Assembly (NCBI GenBank): GCA_017941505.1
Contig: JAGAWH010000178.1
Span: 1-26,237, forward strand
Length of the DNA stretch: 26,237 nt
Direction of reading: 5' to 3'
Origin: Faecalicoccus sp.
GTDB taxonomy: Bacteria; Bacillota_I; Bacilli_A; Erysipelotrichales; Erysipelotrichaceae
Below, in pieces: positions 1-7,354 of the stretch. Numbering within the stretch: position 1 is the stretch's first letter; every line of letters begins with the position of its first letter. The notes beneath the pieces were generated by a model. The model saw only the letters and a program-made list of their open reading frames with translations, did no database searches and had not been told where the DNA came from. A program made the translations under genes and the position numbers.

Positions 1-1
1 A

Positions 2-1693
2 AGTAAAATACATGAAACATTTAAATATAAAGGCAGACCAAGCGGAGCCCGTAATAAAGTATTCGGGACAAATAGTTTCAACAATAAAACCGATAAAAGT
101 GACAATGAATTCCTGATCTCTACCGGGAAGTTCAAAAAGGCTGGGAACGGTATACAGATTACGGATGAATTCTTAAATGATATCTATCACCAGTACCCTT
201 CAAGGTCTGTCGAAGAGATCCTCGAGGATAATGGAATTGATCCGCATATGGTCGGGTATCAGCGCATATACAGGATCAAGAGTCTACTGGATGAAGGCTC
301 ATGCGCTTCGCTTTCTGTATCCTACAGTGAGGAAACAATCGACCGGTATTCCTCTCATCCCTATGTAAAAAGAATCACTAATAAACACTTCGTGTTAAAC
401 GACCATTTTTATAATGAAGCTTCAATTTTTAAGGACATGCACATCGATGATATCCTCGATATCTTTGAAATCGATCATACTCTTCTGAACCCCGGAATAA
501 AGAACAGTATCAAGTACAAGCTCAAAAAATGGGAAATGAAAGACCTTCCTGACATAGCCTGTGATTCTCCAGTCTATCTTCTTATCCTCAGGAATAAATC
601 ATCGGCCTGTGAAAGAATAATCCATGACGAATTTGATCTTATGAAAGAGATGATCCCTCTGATCACTAAGAAAGAAAAGAAAGCGCTGTGTGAATGGATA
701 CGCGATTTCAATGTCAACGGCATAAGACTGCCTGCTTCACTGCTCTGCCGGAAGCTCGGGATATCAAGATCAAATTATTATCATATCTTGAAAAGCGAAC
801 ATTTTGGCGAGCATGAGGAAAATAAAGAAAAATCAGATGAAGAGGATGTGAAGGCCATAAGAGAAGTTATGGACAGCGACCCCTATCCGATGGGAAGCCG
901 CATGATCTATATGAAGATGAAGGATATCACAGGAAAACAGTTCGGGCTCCGAAAGATCAGACGACTTATGAATAAATTCAATCTGAAGTGCACGCTCAGA
1001 AGCCCGAAAAATTCGAACAAGGCAGCCAGAGAACTGCTGAAAAGAAATCGGAAGCCAAACCTCTTAAAAAGAAAATTCAGATTCAATCGTCCGCTTACCA
1101 CATTCTTGAGTGATGTCAGCTATCTGACCTACGGGAATAATTTGAAAGCCTACCTTTCACCGGTCAAGGATGCCGTGACTGGAAGGATAATGGGAGCCTG
1201 TGTATCCGATGCCAATGATCTGAATCTGGCATGCGATACTCTCACCATCCTCGAAGATGTGGAAATCGGGGACAATCCTCTTTTCCATACGGACCAGGGC
1301 AGCCTTTATCTCAGCGATTCTTTTCAAAATATGGTAATCGGTCTGGGACTGACCCAGTCTATGTCAAGACGGGGCAACTGCTGGGATAATGCGAGCCAGG
1401 AATCATTTTTCGGGCATTTCAAGGATGAGTGCGACTATAGAAACTGCCGAAATCTGGAGGAACTTCGAAAAACAGTTGAAGATTATATTGATTACTACAA
1501 TAACCGCCGTCCGCAGTGGACAAGAAATAAGATGACGCCGGTGCAGTTTGAAAAATATCTTCTGGATATGGATGACACAGAATTTAATGCCTACCGCGCA
1601 AAAGTAAAGGAGCAGTATGATATCATGATTAAAAGCGCCAGGGAAAAAGCGGTAAAGAGAGCACGCGATATCGGTGCACTGGAGGAGGATTAG
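2..1693 (+). CDS. IS3-family transposase, 5'-truncated by window edge
   Basis: The frame is open from base 2 with no stop, so the first ATG (248) is internal and the gene begins upstream. At least 563 residues are visible. An OrfA-like HTH (TDEF...SVEEILEDNGIDP, about residues 54-80 of the visible part) is followed by a second HTH-like stretch, a third with GISRSNYYHILK, an HTH_21-like segment (YPMGSRMIYMKM) and the integrase core. The DDE residues are the D in FLSDVSYL (about 371), the D in HTDQGS (about 431) and the E in NASQESFFG (about 467), with 35 residues between the last two as usual for IS3. It catalyses DNA strand transfer of its element. The frame appears intact to its TAG. It is directly followed by the next gene (TAG-ATG), implying translational coupling. 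Confidence 0.85.
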   Translation, partial: SKIHETFKYKGRPSGARNKVFGTNSFNNKTDKSDNEFLISTGKFKKAGNGIQITDEFLNDIYHQYPSRSVEEILEDNGIDPHMVGYQRIYRIKSLLDEGSCASLSVSYSEETIDRYSSHPYVKRITNKHFVLNDHFYNEASIFKDMHIDDILDIFEIDHTLLNPGIKNSIKYKLKKWEMKDLPDIACDSPVYLLILRNKSSACERIIHDEFDLMKEMIPLITKKEKKALCEWIRDFNVNGIRLPASLLCRKLGISRSNYYHILKSEHFGEHEENKEKSDEEDVKAIREVMDSDPYPMGSRMIYMKMKDITGKQFGLRKIRRLMNKFNLKCTLRSPKNSNKAARELLKRNRKPNLLKRKFRFNRPLTTFLSDVSYLTYGNNLKAYLSPVKDAVTGRIMGACVSDANDLNLACDTLTILEDVEIGDNPLFHTDQGSLYLSDSFQNMVIGLGLTQSMSRRGNCWDNASQESFFGHFKDECDYRNCRNLEELRKTVEDYIDYYNNRRPQWTRNKMTPVQFEKYLLDMDDTEFNAYRAKVKEQYDIMIKSAREKAVKRARDIGALEED

Positions 1694-2167
1694 ATGGCCA
1701 GCAGATATGTGAGCGGCACAAAAGAAGAAGTGCTTGCACAGTTAAAGAACGTGTTTGTGAGATCATACAGTGAAAGAAATGACGGTACGGTCCGCATAGA
1801 GTATACGGATGACTTCTACCGTTTTATGAAGCTGAATCTTGAAAACGGGATGACAGATGTCAGAGCGTATGAGGCATGCGGATTTGATATCCACGTCATG
1901 GGAGAGGCCCGTGCCCACAAGGCGGCGGAAAAAGCCAAGAAACTCGGAAACACAAAAAGAGAGACATTTGGGGATATGATGATCTTTGATGTCACGAAGC
2001 CGATCGAAGAGTACGGCCCGCTTACCCCTGAAGAAGAGCGTGACTACTATAGATGCAAGGATCTATATAACGAGGCATATATCAGCCTTCTGAAAAAAAA
2101 ACGACACGAACTGGAGAAGAAGAAATCGTCCTCAAAGAAGAAAAAAAAGAAAAGAAAAGCGAAATAG
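1694..2167 (+). CDS. IS3-type OrfA (HTH protein), 0-frame product before the frameshift
   Basis: This 157-residue basic protein carries the OrfA-type DNA-binding motif TDDFYRFMKLN...AYEACGFDIHVMGEAR, which aligns in pattern with the HTH at the start of the preceding transposase (TDEF...EEILEDNGIDPHMVGYQR). The tail is a lysine-rich stretch whose coding DNA is A-rich and contains the slippery heptamer. In IS3 elements, OrfA alone binds ends and inhibits transposition, while the OrfAB fusion is the transposase. The start ATG directly abuts the stop of the upstream transposase, so translation is probably reinitiated or coupled. Confidence 0.7.
   Translation: MASRYVSGTKEEVLAQLKNVFVRSYSERNDGTVRIEYTDDFYRFMKLNLENGMTDVRAYEACGFDIHVMGEARAHKAAEKAKKLGNTKRETFGDMMIFDVTKPIEEYGPLTPEEERDYYRCKDLYNEAYISLLKKKRHELEKKKSSSKKKKKKRKAK
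2143..2149 (+). promoter_or_regulatory. Programmed -1 ribosomal frameshift heptamer A_AAA_AAG
   Basis: In the OrfA frame the codons read AAA AAG (2144-2149) preceded by A, exactly the heptamer used in IS3 elements. The -1 frame is open from well before this point into OrfB without a stop, while the 0 frame ends at TAG 2165-2167. Slippage would join 152 OrfA residues to about 438 OrfB-frame residues (about 590 in total). A second run of nine A at 2093-2101 could slip too. Confidence 0.75.
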
Positions 2168-2175
2168 CTGAAGAG

Positions 2176-3465
2176 ATGTTCACGGCCGGAAGAGAAAGAC
2201 ATTTTTCAAAGCACACTGTTCTCGGGATAATGGGGCTTTCCAATTCTAATTATGACGAATATATCAGGCGGAAAAATAAATGGCGCACTAATAGAAATGA
2301 ATTCATAAAGAATAACCGCGATGTGATGGAAGCGATACGGACAATCATAAAAAAGCTTGGTTATGTGCCCGGAGCCCAGATAATCAAGGGACATCTAAGC
2401 CGCGATCATAAGATAAACATCAGCCGCAAAAAATGCAGAAAGATCATGAAGATCATGAAGCTGTCAGCGAACAGGCCAAAAAAGGACCCATACAAGGGAC
2501 AGGCAACACATCAGCACCCCTGCACAGCCGAGCCCAACATCGTGGACCGGAATTTTAAGATCGGTCCAAGAAGAGTCATATTGACAGACATCACATATGT
2601 GCACTATTCCCTGGAAAGGAAGGTATGTTACCTGGCGGTGTTTAAAGATGCATATACAAATGAGGCGCTCGGATATAAGGTGTCACCAAATATGGATGTC
2701 AAACTGGTAAAGGATGCATACACCATGATGAAAAATAATCATGGTGGAGAATTTCCAGAAGATGTTGAAGTGTATGTTCACAGCGACCAGGGATCCCAGT
2801 ATCTTTCCACCGAGTTTAAGACACTTCTCAAAGATGACGGCTTTATCCAGTCGATGAGTGCCCGTGGAATATCACAGGATAATGCACCTCAGGAATCATT
2901 TTTCGGAAGGATGAAGACCGAATGTATCGACACCATCATGAGATGTCCGGATCTGGATACAGTTATACGGATAATCGATGGATACATGGATACATACAAC
3001 ACTAAGCGGTATCAGTACGGACTGGCGGGACTAACACCCTATGAATTCTATTTGTACAGTATTTCCGGGATCTATCCGCTGGATAACTATTACGGGATCA
3101 GCAGTGACGAACTGATTCCGATTGAAGATGTCGTGAAAGAAAAACTCAGAAGGAATAAAGAAAAAAACGAAAAGCGGCGGGAAAAATACGAATCAAGGCG
3201 GAAAGAACGTGAAAAGCTTGATCCGTTAAAACGTATGATCGCGGATCAGAAGATCATCCAGGGCAGGATCAAAAAGCTTAAGTCCGAAATAAAGGAAAGC
3301 GAAAATCAATTGACATTCTATGAATCACTAAAACTCAGGATCATAAGAGCAAGAGAATTCTATAACGGCTGCAGCAGAGAAATTAAAGAACGTCTAAAAA
3401 CCCCGCAGGAATGGAAAAACTATGAAGAATTGAACTACATCTATGATATGGGATGTATCTTTTAA
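2176..3465 (+). CDS. IS3-type OrfB transposase with C-terminal coiled-coil extension
   Basis: This 429-residue integrase-core protein is in the -1 frame relative to OrfA. HTH_21-like residues lie at about 50-95. The catalytic triad is D138 (ILTDITYV), D204 (VHSDQGSQYLS) and E240 (NAPQESFFG), with 35 residues between the last two. The usual IS3 core ends near residue 300; the remaining 130 residues are highly charged (KLRRNKEKNEKRREKYESRR) and probably form a coiled coil, an unusual addition. The ATG at 2176 has no strong ribosome site and the frame is open upstream, so the main product is probably the OrfAB fusion made at 2143-2149. It follows a different but architecturally similar transposase. 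Confidence 0.82.
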   Translation: MFTAGRERHFSKHTVLGIMGLSNSNYDEYIRRKNKWRTNRNEFIKNNRDVMEAIRTIIKKLGYVPGAQIIKGHLSRDHKINISRKKCRKIMKIMKLSANRPKKDPYKGQATHQHPCTAEPNIVDRNFKIGPRRVILTDITYVHYSLERKVCYLAVFKDAYTNEALGYKVSPNMDVKLVKDAYTMMKNNHGGEFPEDVEVYVHSDQGSQYLSTEFKTLLKDDGFIQSMSARGISQDNAPQESFFGRMKTECIDTIMRCPDLDTVIRIIDGYMDTYNTKRYQYGLAGLTPYEFYLYSISGIYPLDNYYGISSDELIPIEDVVKEKLRRNKEKNEKRREKYESRRKEREKLDPLKRMIADQKIIQGRIKKLKSEIKESENQLTFYESLKLRIIRAREFYNGCSREIKERLKTPQEWKNYEELNYIYDMGCIF

Positions 3466-3470
3466 TATAA

Positions 3471-3707
3471 AAAATTCAATTAACCGAATCTTCAAGATAC
3501 CGGCTAAATACAGGCGATAGAGATTGGATAGGCGCACAGTCTTTTCAGGCAGGAAAAATGTCAAAGGATGTATACCGCTGTGTTAAAGACTTAGCTGCGT
3601 CATTCCGAAATATATCATCCGGCTTTAAACGGGAAAAAGAAGATTATGGAACATATAGACCGGGATTGAGGCCAATTGACCGGGTCGATCATTATTCACA
3701 CTTCTAA
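3471..3707 (+). pseudogene. Short unrecognised reading frame / gene-end remnant after the transposase
   Basis: The frame ending TAA 3705-3707 is open from 3471. It has an internal ATG at 3558 behind AGGCAGG, giving 49 residues (MSKDVYRCVKDL...RPIDRVDHYSHF). The amino-acid composition looks protein-like and a strong terminator follows at once, as for a true gene end. I do not recognise the family. It may be the 3' stub of the gene into which the element inserted, or a small accessory gene of the element. Confidence 0.3.
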
Positions 3708-3760
3708 AAAAGGAACAGAATGGAAGTGGCTTTTTGTATGCCATCATTCTGCTCCTTTTT
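3707..3760 (+). terminator. Rho-independent terminator
   Basis: A 16-bp stem with one mismatch pairs 3707-3722 (AAAAAGGAACAGAATG) with 3745-3760 (CATTCTGCTCCTTTTT) around a 22-nt loop. The A and T flanks make it usable in both directions. It closes the mobile element/remnant region. Confidence 0.75.
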
Positions 3761-3934
3761 GATTTATTAACTACAGCTCTAATTTACTTTCTAGAAAAGT
3801 ACTTGACATCGGGTCTAGTTTAGAAATCTGTTCCTCTTTTTAATCGAATTTTAACTTGCATATTTTTGGAAATGTGTATAATGAACTTGAGAGAAGAAAT
3901 TAACTTTTTGATATGAAACGAAAAGGGTTATAGA
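3761..3934 (+). promoter_or_regulatory. Upstream region of the membrane protein gene
   Basis: This A/T-rich non-coding stretch contains a TATAAT at about 3878-3883 preceded by TTGCAT with a short 15-bp spacer, and a TTGACA at about 3802 with no good partner -10. A near-palindrome around TTTCTAGAAAA lies at about 3788-3800. A promoter here is likely, but its exact -35 is uncertain. Confidence 0.35.
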
Positions 3935-4726
3935 ATGAAGGAAATGTATAAAAAGATTATTGCGGCAGTTCTTTTGTTTGTTGTGGCGATACTATCGTGT
4001 ACGGTTGTAACGGATACAGTGACTTCCAACAAGTATACGGAAGAGACAGTCAGTTATCTGGACGAAAGAAAGAAGACAGTGATGGAAATATCTGCTGCTT
4101 CTACAGCTGCATCGGTTGCGATTACGATGTTGCCGGGAGATGCAGGAAGTCCGGTGGCCGATAAACTGGCGGATGTAAGTACATATACCTTGATTGTTCT
4201 TTGTGCCATCTTCTTAGAGAAGTATCTGGTTTCGATTACCGGGCTTGCGGCCTTTAAATTTTTGATTCCGGCAGCCTGCTTAATCTGCATAGCGGATATG
4301 TTTATATTTCATAACCAGAAGATTCGCAAGATGGCGGCCAGTTTATTCTTTATGGCATTGTTGATCTTTGCGGTGATTCCGGTCAGCGTACAGACTTCAA
4401 AGATGATTGAACAGACTTATCAGGATTCCATTCAGGAAACAATCCAATCCGCACAGGAGAATTCACAGGAGATTCAGGAAAATGCCAAGGATGAATCTTT
4501 ATTCAGTAAATTCTTATCTACCGTAAGCGGCGGCGTAAACGATATCTTGAAAAATTTTGAAGGTATCTTGAATCGCTTTATTGAAGCAATAGCGGTTATG
4601 ATCGTTACCTCGGCAGTGATACCGATTGTGGTTATGTTGTTCTTTATATCGCTGCTCAAAACCCTAATGCGATATTTTGCGGAGATTCCGGATTTCAACA
4701 AATTACTTCCGCAGAAAATTCACTAA
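3935..4726 (+). CDS. Multi-pass membrane protein of unknown function
   Basis: The protein is 263 residues. Hydrophobic segments lie at about 7-27, 83-100, 103-124, 131-152 and 215-241. Between segments 4 and 5 is a polar, glutamine- and glutamate-rich stretch (about residues 155-190) that looks helical. I do not recognise a family. AAAGGG lies upstream of the ATG. The gene is isolated: a terminator precedes it and a hairpin terminator shared with the converging regulator follows. No catalytic motif is visible, so a structural or transport-related envelope role is only a guess. Confidence 0.7.
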   Translation: MKEMYKKIIAAVLLFVVAILSCTVVTDTVTSNKYTEETVSYLDERKKTVMEISAASTAASVAITMLPGDAGSPVADKLADVSTYTLIVLCAIFLEKYLVSITGLAAFKFLIPAACLICIADMFIFHNQKIRKMAASLFFMALLIFAVIPVSVQTSKMIEQTYQDSIQETIQSAQENSQEIQENAKDESLFSKFLSTVSGGVNDILKNFEGILNRFIEAIAVMIVTSAVIPIVVMLFFISLLKTLMRYFAEIPDFNKLLPQKIH

Positions 4727-4731
4727 AAAAG

Positions 4732-4758
4732 CGCATTCTGTAACGGATGCGTTTTTTT
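4732..4758 (+). terminator. Bidirectional terminator between converging genes
   Basis: The stem CGCATTC (4732-4738) pairs with GGATGCG (4745-4751, one G-T pair), with loop TGTAAC. It is followed by seven T on the plus strand and preceded by six A, so it can end both the membrane-protein transcript and the converging regulator transcript. Confidence 0.7.
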
Positions 4759-5557
4759 ATTCTAAGCTTTCTATAACTACCATTTGACATAACACTTCAT
4801 TAAGATAATACAGTGAATAATATCCTTTGTTCATATCATTTTCTTTTCCATAGGAATAAAGAATATCGATTCCTTTTTTATCCTCTATTGTATCCTGGCT
4901 GAAGACAACCAAAGGGATTTGGTAAGCTGCGCTAACAGCGCGTAAATCTTTGAAGATGGGTTCAAACCATGGATAGTGAACCATAAAAAGAATGATGACA
5001 GAATCCTCTAAGTGATAAGAAGGCAGTTCCAAGATCTCTTTGATATTGATTTGGATAGCTCCGATTCTTTGAAACAATAAATCCAATTGAAACGTGTAAA
5101 AGGCTTCAAGCTCCCTATCATCTCCACAGAGGATCACTTTCTTTTTTTTCCGGCATAAAGAGATAATGGTTTTCAGTTTGTCATAATCCAAAGAGTTCTT
5201 TGTCCGGTTGAGATTGTTTTGAATACTATCAAATATTTGATTCGAGGTTTTCGTAACATCCTTTGTCTCAAATACCTGATATTGCGATACGCTTCGAAAC
5301 ATTTTTTCTCTGGTCAAAAATTGTGAAAACTCAATCTTAAATTCGTTGAAATTTTTAAATCCGCTTTGTTTAATAAAACGGCTCACAGAGGACATCGACA
5401 TATTTGATATCTGTGAAAGCATTTCAATGGATAAAGTTTGTATATTCGAAATGTTGGATAGAAAGGCATTCGCAATGCGTGAATTATTATCCTCTTTGGG
5501 GATGTTGTTACAAAGCTGTATGAATGCCATGCATTTATGATCCGATGATGTATGCAT
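4757..5557 (-). CDS. RpiR/MurR-family transcriptional regulator with degenerate SIS domain
   Basis: The protein is 266 residues from the ATG at 5557, chosen because AAGGAG (5570-5565) lies 7 nt before it; an upstream TTG at 5563 is too close to that site. The N-terminal HTH_6 domain has the family pattern LSIEMLSQISNMSMSSVSRFIKQSGFKNFNEFK. The C-terminal half occupies the SIS position but shows LCGDDRELEAF where sugar-phosphate-binding members have a GxGxS loop, so the effector or ability to bind one may differ. RpiR proteins usually control sugar-phosphate catabolism. It is divergent from an esterase lipoprotein and shares with it a palindrome overlapping its own ribosome site, suggesting autoregulation and control of the esterase. 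Confidence 0.82.
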   Translation of the reverse strand: MHTSSDHKCMAFIQLCNNIPKEDNNSRIANAFLSNISNIQTLSIEMLSQISNMSMSSVSRFIKQSGFKNFNEFKIEFSQFLTREKMFRSVSQYQVFETKDVTKTSNQIFDSIQNNLNRTKNSLDYDKLKTIISLCRKKKKVILCGDDRELEAFYTFQLDLLFQRIGAIQINIKEILELPSYHLEDSVIILFMVHYPWFEPIFKDLRAVSAAYQIPLVVFSQDTIEDKKGIDILYSYGKENDMNKGYYSLYYLNEVLCQMVVIESLE

Positions 5558-5567
5558 AATCAAACTC

Positions 5568-5588
5568 CTTTTTCATATTATGAAAAAG
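5568..5588. promoter_or_regulatory. Perfect 10-bp inverted repeat, candidate RpiR operator
   Basis: CTTTTTCATA and TATGAAAAAG are perfect inverted arms separated by one T, in the 116-bp gap between the divergent regulator and esterase genes. They overlap the regulator's ribosome site. A further TTCATATTA half-site follows at about 5592. TGAAA/TTTCA half-sites are typical of RpiR-family operators. Confidence 0.55.
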
Positions 5589-5673
5589 AAATTCATATTA
5601 AGCAAGAGAATTTCAGAATCATTTTCTATAAACGGTATAAACGCAGATACAATAGGAATAGGGAGGTCTTATC

Positions 5674-6966
5674 ATGAATAAAATGATGAAAGGATTTTTA
5701 GCACTTACTTTAGCTGCAGGTATGGTTGGATGCTCATCAGGAGGCGGAGCATCATCTTCAACTTCCTACAGTGTGTATCTGGATGGTTTTGATTGGGGCA
5801 GCGGCGTTTCCAAGGTGTATGTAACATTAGGAGAAGAAGTAGATTCTGTAGATCCGGCCGATTTCACAGTTACTGAAAACGGACAGGGAACAGACTTTAC
5901 CGATGAGAAGTTCCCGGTTGTAGATACTACCAGTGAGCGTGTTGTCACAGATGCCTATTTAACCGATGAAGCAGGTGAGAAAACCGATGGCGCTTCAAAG
6001 TATGTAACATTGGAATTGGAATGTACACCGGCAACAGGCAGCCCGGTTTATTTCTCCATTCAAAACGGTGGTTATAACCAGTATGCAGAAAATTATAATA
6101 TGGAAATTAAGTACAAAGATACTACCATTTCCGGCGACTATGAAAAGATGACAACAGCTGCTGATATGTTTACTACATCAGAATATAAAGCTGAAGATGG
6201 AACTACATATCCATATGCATCCTATACACCGGAAGAAAAGAGCGATGTACTTGTTGTATGGTTACATGGTGGAGGAGAAGGCGGAAGCGCTACATTAAAA
6301 GATGCGACCGATATGAATATTCCTTTACTGGCAGCAGAAGTAACTGCATTTGTAGGCGATGATTTCAAGTCAAGCGTTGGTGATGTAAATATCTTAGTTC
6401 CGCAGTGTCCTACATGCTGGCTGGATATGGAAGGCTCCAACCCTCCGATGGTAGCAGATTATACAATCAATACAGGTAAGTCTTACTATACGGAATCTTT
6501 ACATGAAATGATCAACTCTTATAAAGAAGAGATCGGTGCTGAAAAAGTTATCTTAACAGGATGCTCTAACGGTGGATATATGGTAATGCAGCTAGGTGTT
6601 GAATATCCGGAAGAGTATGATGGATTGGTAATGTCTTCTGAGGCAATGTTAGATAAGAATATTACCGATGAACAGATTGAAGCTATTAAGTCTGTTCCGA
6701 TGTTCTTCATCTTTGCCGAGAACGATCCGACAATTGATCCGACATTAACAGCAGAACCGACAATCAAGAGATTGCAGGATGCAGGTGCTGATCATTTATC
6801 TGTTTCTAAGACTGCTGATGTACATGACCTAAGCGGTAAGTGGATGGATGATGGACAGCCTCATCAATACAGCGGACACTGGTCATGGGTATACTTATTC
6901 AACAATGAATCTGTGGATGAAAACGGTGTATCTGTCTTTGACTGGATGGGAAGCTTAGTTAAATAA
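5674..6966 (+). CDS. Secreted esterase lipoprotein (alpha/beta hydrolase with N-terminal Ig-like domain)
   Basis: The protein is 430 residues. The signal peptide ends in a lipobox, AGMVGC, with Cys20 as the lipidation site, so the enzyme is anchored outside the membrane. Residues 31-150 form a beta-rich domain resembling the Ig-like N-domain of bacterial esterases. The hydrolase domain shows HGGGEGG (198-204, oxyanion region), the nucleophile elbow GCSNG with Ser298, Asp351 in FAENDPTID and His402 in SGHWSW: a complete triad. The closest families are PHB-depolymerase/feruloyl-esterase-like and prolyl-oligopeptidase-type hydrolases; the substrate is likely an ester on a plant or host glycan. 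GGGAGG lies 9 nt before the ATG. The divergent RpiR regulator fits carbohydrate-linked control. Confidence 0.83.
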   Translation: MNKMMKGFLALTLAAGMVGCSSGGGASSSTSYSVYLDGFDWGSGVSKVYVTLGEEVDSVDPADFTVTENGQGTDFTDEKFPVVDTTSERVVTDAYLTDEAGEKTDGASKYVTLELECTPATGSPVYFSIQNGGYNQYAENYNMEIKYKDTTISGDYEKMTTAADMFTTSEYKAEDGTTYPYASYTPEEKSDVLVVWLHGGGEGGSATLKDATDMNIPLLAAEVTAFVGDDFKSSVGDVNILVPQCPTCWLDMEGSNPPMVADYTINTGKSYYTESLHEMINSYKEEIGAEKVILTGCSNGGYMVMQLGVEYPEEYDGLVMSSEAMLDKNITDEQIEAIKSVPMFFIFAENDPTIDPTLTAEPTIKRLQDAGADHLSVSKTADVHDLSGKWMDDGQPHQYSGHWSWVYLFNNESVDENGVSVFDWMGSLVK

Positions 6967-6983
6967 TTAAGTGAATGGATATG

Positions 6984-7009
6984 AACGGAGGGCAATTGCT
7001 CTCCGTTTT
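6984..7009 (+). terminator. Rho-independent terminator of the esterase gene
   Basis: The stem AACGGAGGGC pairs with GCTCTCCGTT (one G-T pair) around loop AATT, followed by a T-rich stretch; 18 nt after the stop codon. Confidence 0.8.
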
Positions 7010-7049
7010 CTTATGTTCAGCTAGTCGAATAAGCGTTATTTTGGCGTGA

Positions 7050-7122
7050 TTCCAGTACCTGATTTATCGTGTTAATATTATCGTGTTGCACGAAGACACC
7101 CTCACGGGTAAGAAAGGGGGTG
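7050..7122 (+). promoter_or_regulatory. Promoter and structured leader of the small toxin mRNA
   Basis: A weak TTCCAG (7050-7055) stands 17 bp before TAATAT (7073-7078). In the leader, CACCC (7097-7101) can pair with GGGTG (7118-7122), the latter being part of the strong ribosome site GGGGGTGG. This would hide the ribosome site, as the 5' stem-loop of par RNA I does. Confidence 0.45.
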
Positions 7123-7125
7123 GAA

Positions 7126-7155
7126 TCTATGTCGCAAGAAATAGTTTACTCATTA
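7126..7155 (+). repeat. Direct repeat copy 1 (over toxin start)
   Basis: TCTATGTCGCA (7126-7136) and AGTTTACTCATTA (7143-7155) recur exactly at 7271-7281 and 7285-7297, with 6 nt between the blocks here and 3 nt there. Confidence 0.9.
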
Positions 7156-7227
7156 TTATTTCCAATTGTAGCAAATGTAGCAGCTTACTTCATTTGCAAG
7201 TGGCTCGAGCGGAAATTTGAAGAGTAG
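7129..7227 (+). CDS. Fst/Ldr-like type I toxin, 32-residue membrane peptide
   Basis: The peptide MSQEIVYSLLFPIVANVAAY continues FICKWLERKFEE: a short start, one hydrophobic membrane-spanning segment (about 6-24) and a charged tail, the plan of Fst-type toxins. An excellent GGGGGTGG ribosome site lies 6 nt before the ATG. A bidirectional terminator follows at 7242. An 11-nt and a 13-nt block spanning the start codon and first codons are repeated downstream in a region transcribed from the other strand, giving an antisense RNA complementary to the translation start. In the Fst family the peptide damages the membrane when the unstable antitoxin RNA is lost. Family assignment rests on layout and peptide plan, not on close sequence recognition. 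Confidence 0.72.
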   Translation: MSQEIVYSLLFPIVANVAAYFICKWLERKFEE

Positions 7228-7241
7228 TGCAGGGAGCACAA

Positions 7242-7271
7242 AAAAAAGGAGAGCTGGAACTCTCCTTTTTT
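7242..7271. terminator. Bidirectional terminator shared by toxin and antitoxin RNAs
   Basis: Stem AAAAAAGGAGAG (7242-7253) and CTCTCCTTTTTT (7260-7271) with loop CTGGAA. It has T-tracts on both strands, so it ends the rightward toxin mRNA and the leftward antisense RNA, as in the par locus. Confidence 0.85.
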
Positions 7272-7297
7272 CTATGTCGCAGGCAGTTTACTCATTA
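7271..7297 (-). repeat. Direct repeat copy 2 (in antisense RNA)
   Basis: Exact copies of TCTATGTCGCA and AGTTTACTCATTA. Transcribed leftward they become complementary to 24 of the first 30 nt around the toxin start codon. Confidence 0.85.
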
Positions 7298-7307
7298 GCC
7301 TAAAAAG

Positions 7308-7335
7308 ATTATATCACAAGAAAAAATATTTTCAA
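7308..7335 (-). promoter_or_regulatory. Minus-strand promoter of the antitoxin RNA
   Basis: On the minus strand TTGAAA (7335-7330), a 16-bp spacer and an extended -10, TGATATAAT (core 7313-7308). This is the strongest promoter match near the locus. Confidence 0.7.
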
Positions 7336-7354
7336 TTGTGATTCAATTTGCGAT

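Larger units (their letters stand above)
1..3465 (+). mobile_element. IS3-like element with two tandem DDE transposases (left end outside window)
   Basis: Three reading frames lie head to tail with no intergenic space: a full-length IS3-type transposase, then an OrfA/OrfB pair joined by a -1 frameshift signal. Both transposases have the same order (OrfA-like helix-turn-helix, HTH_21-like region, rve-type DDE core with 35 residues between second D and E) and similar size (at least 563 residues, and about 590 for the OrfAB fusion). The TAGATG stop-start junction at 1691-1696 argues for one co-expressed unit rather than two nested insertions. Terminal inverted repeats cannot be defined because the left end is missing; the right end probably lies shortly after 3465. 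Element identity and boundaries are inference. Confidence 0.75.
7240..7301 (-). ncRNA. Predicted antitoxin antisense RNA (RNA II-like)
   Basis: About 60 nt, predicted from a strong minus-strand promoter and the shared terminator. It starts near 7301, carries the complement of repeat copy 2 at its 5' end and ends in the terminator hairpin. Pairing at the repeats would cover the toxin start codon, and pairing at the terminator stem would provide a second contact. Existence of the RNA is inferred, not observed. Confidence 0.6.

Noticed and set aside
248..1693. Transposase starting at ATG 248
   Set aside because: The same frame is open to base 2 and encodes the OrfA-like HTH that spans the ATG, so it is internal.
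3788..3883. Riboswitch or attenuator before the membrane protein gene
   Set aside because: Only a short near-palindrome and promoter-like hexamers are present; no conserved aptamer pattern recognised.
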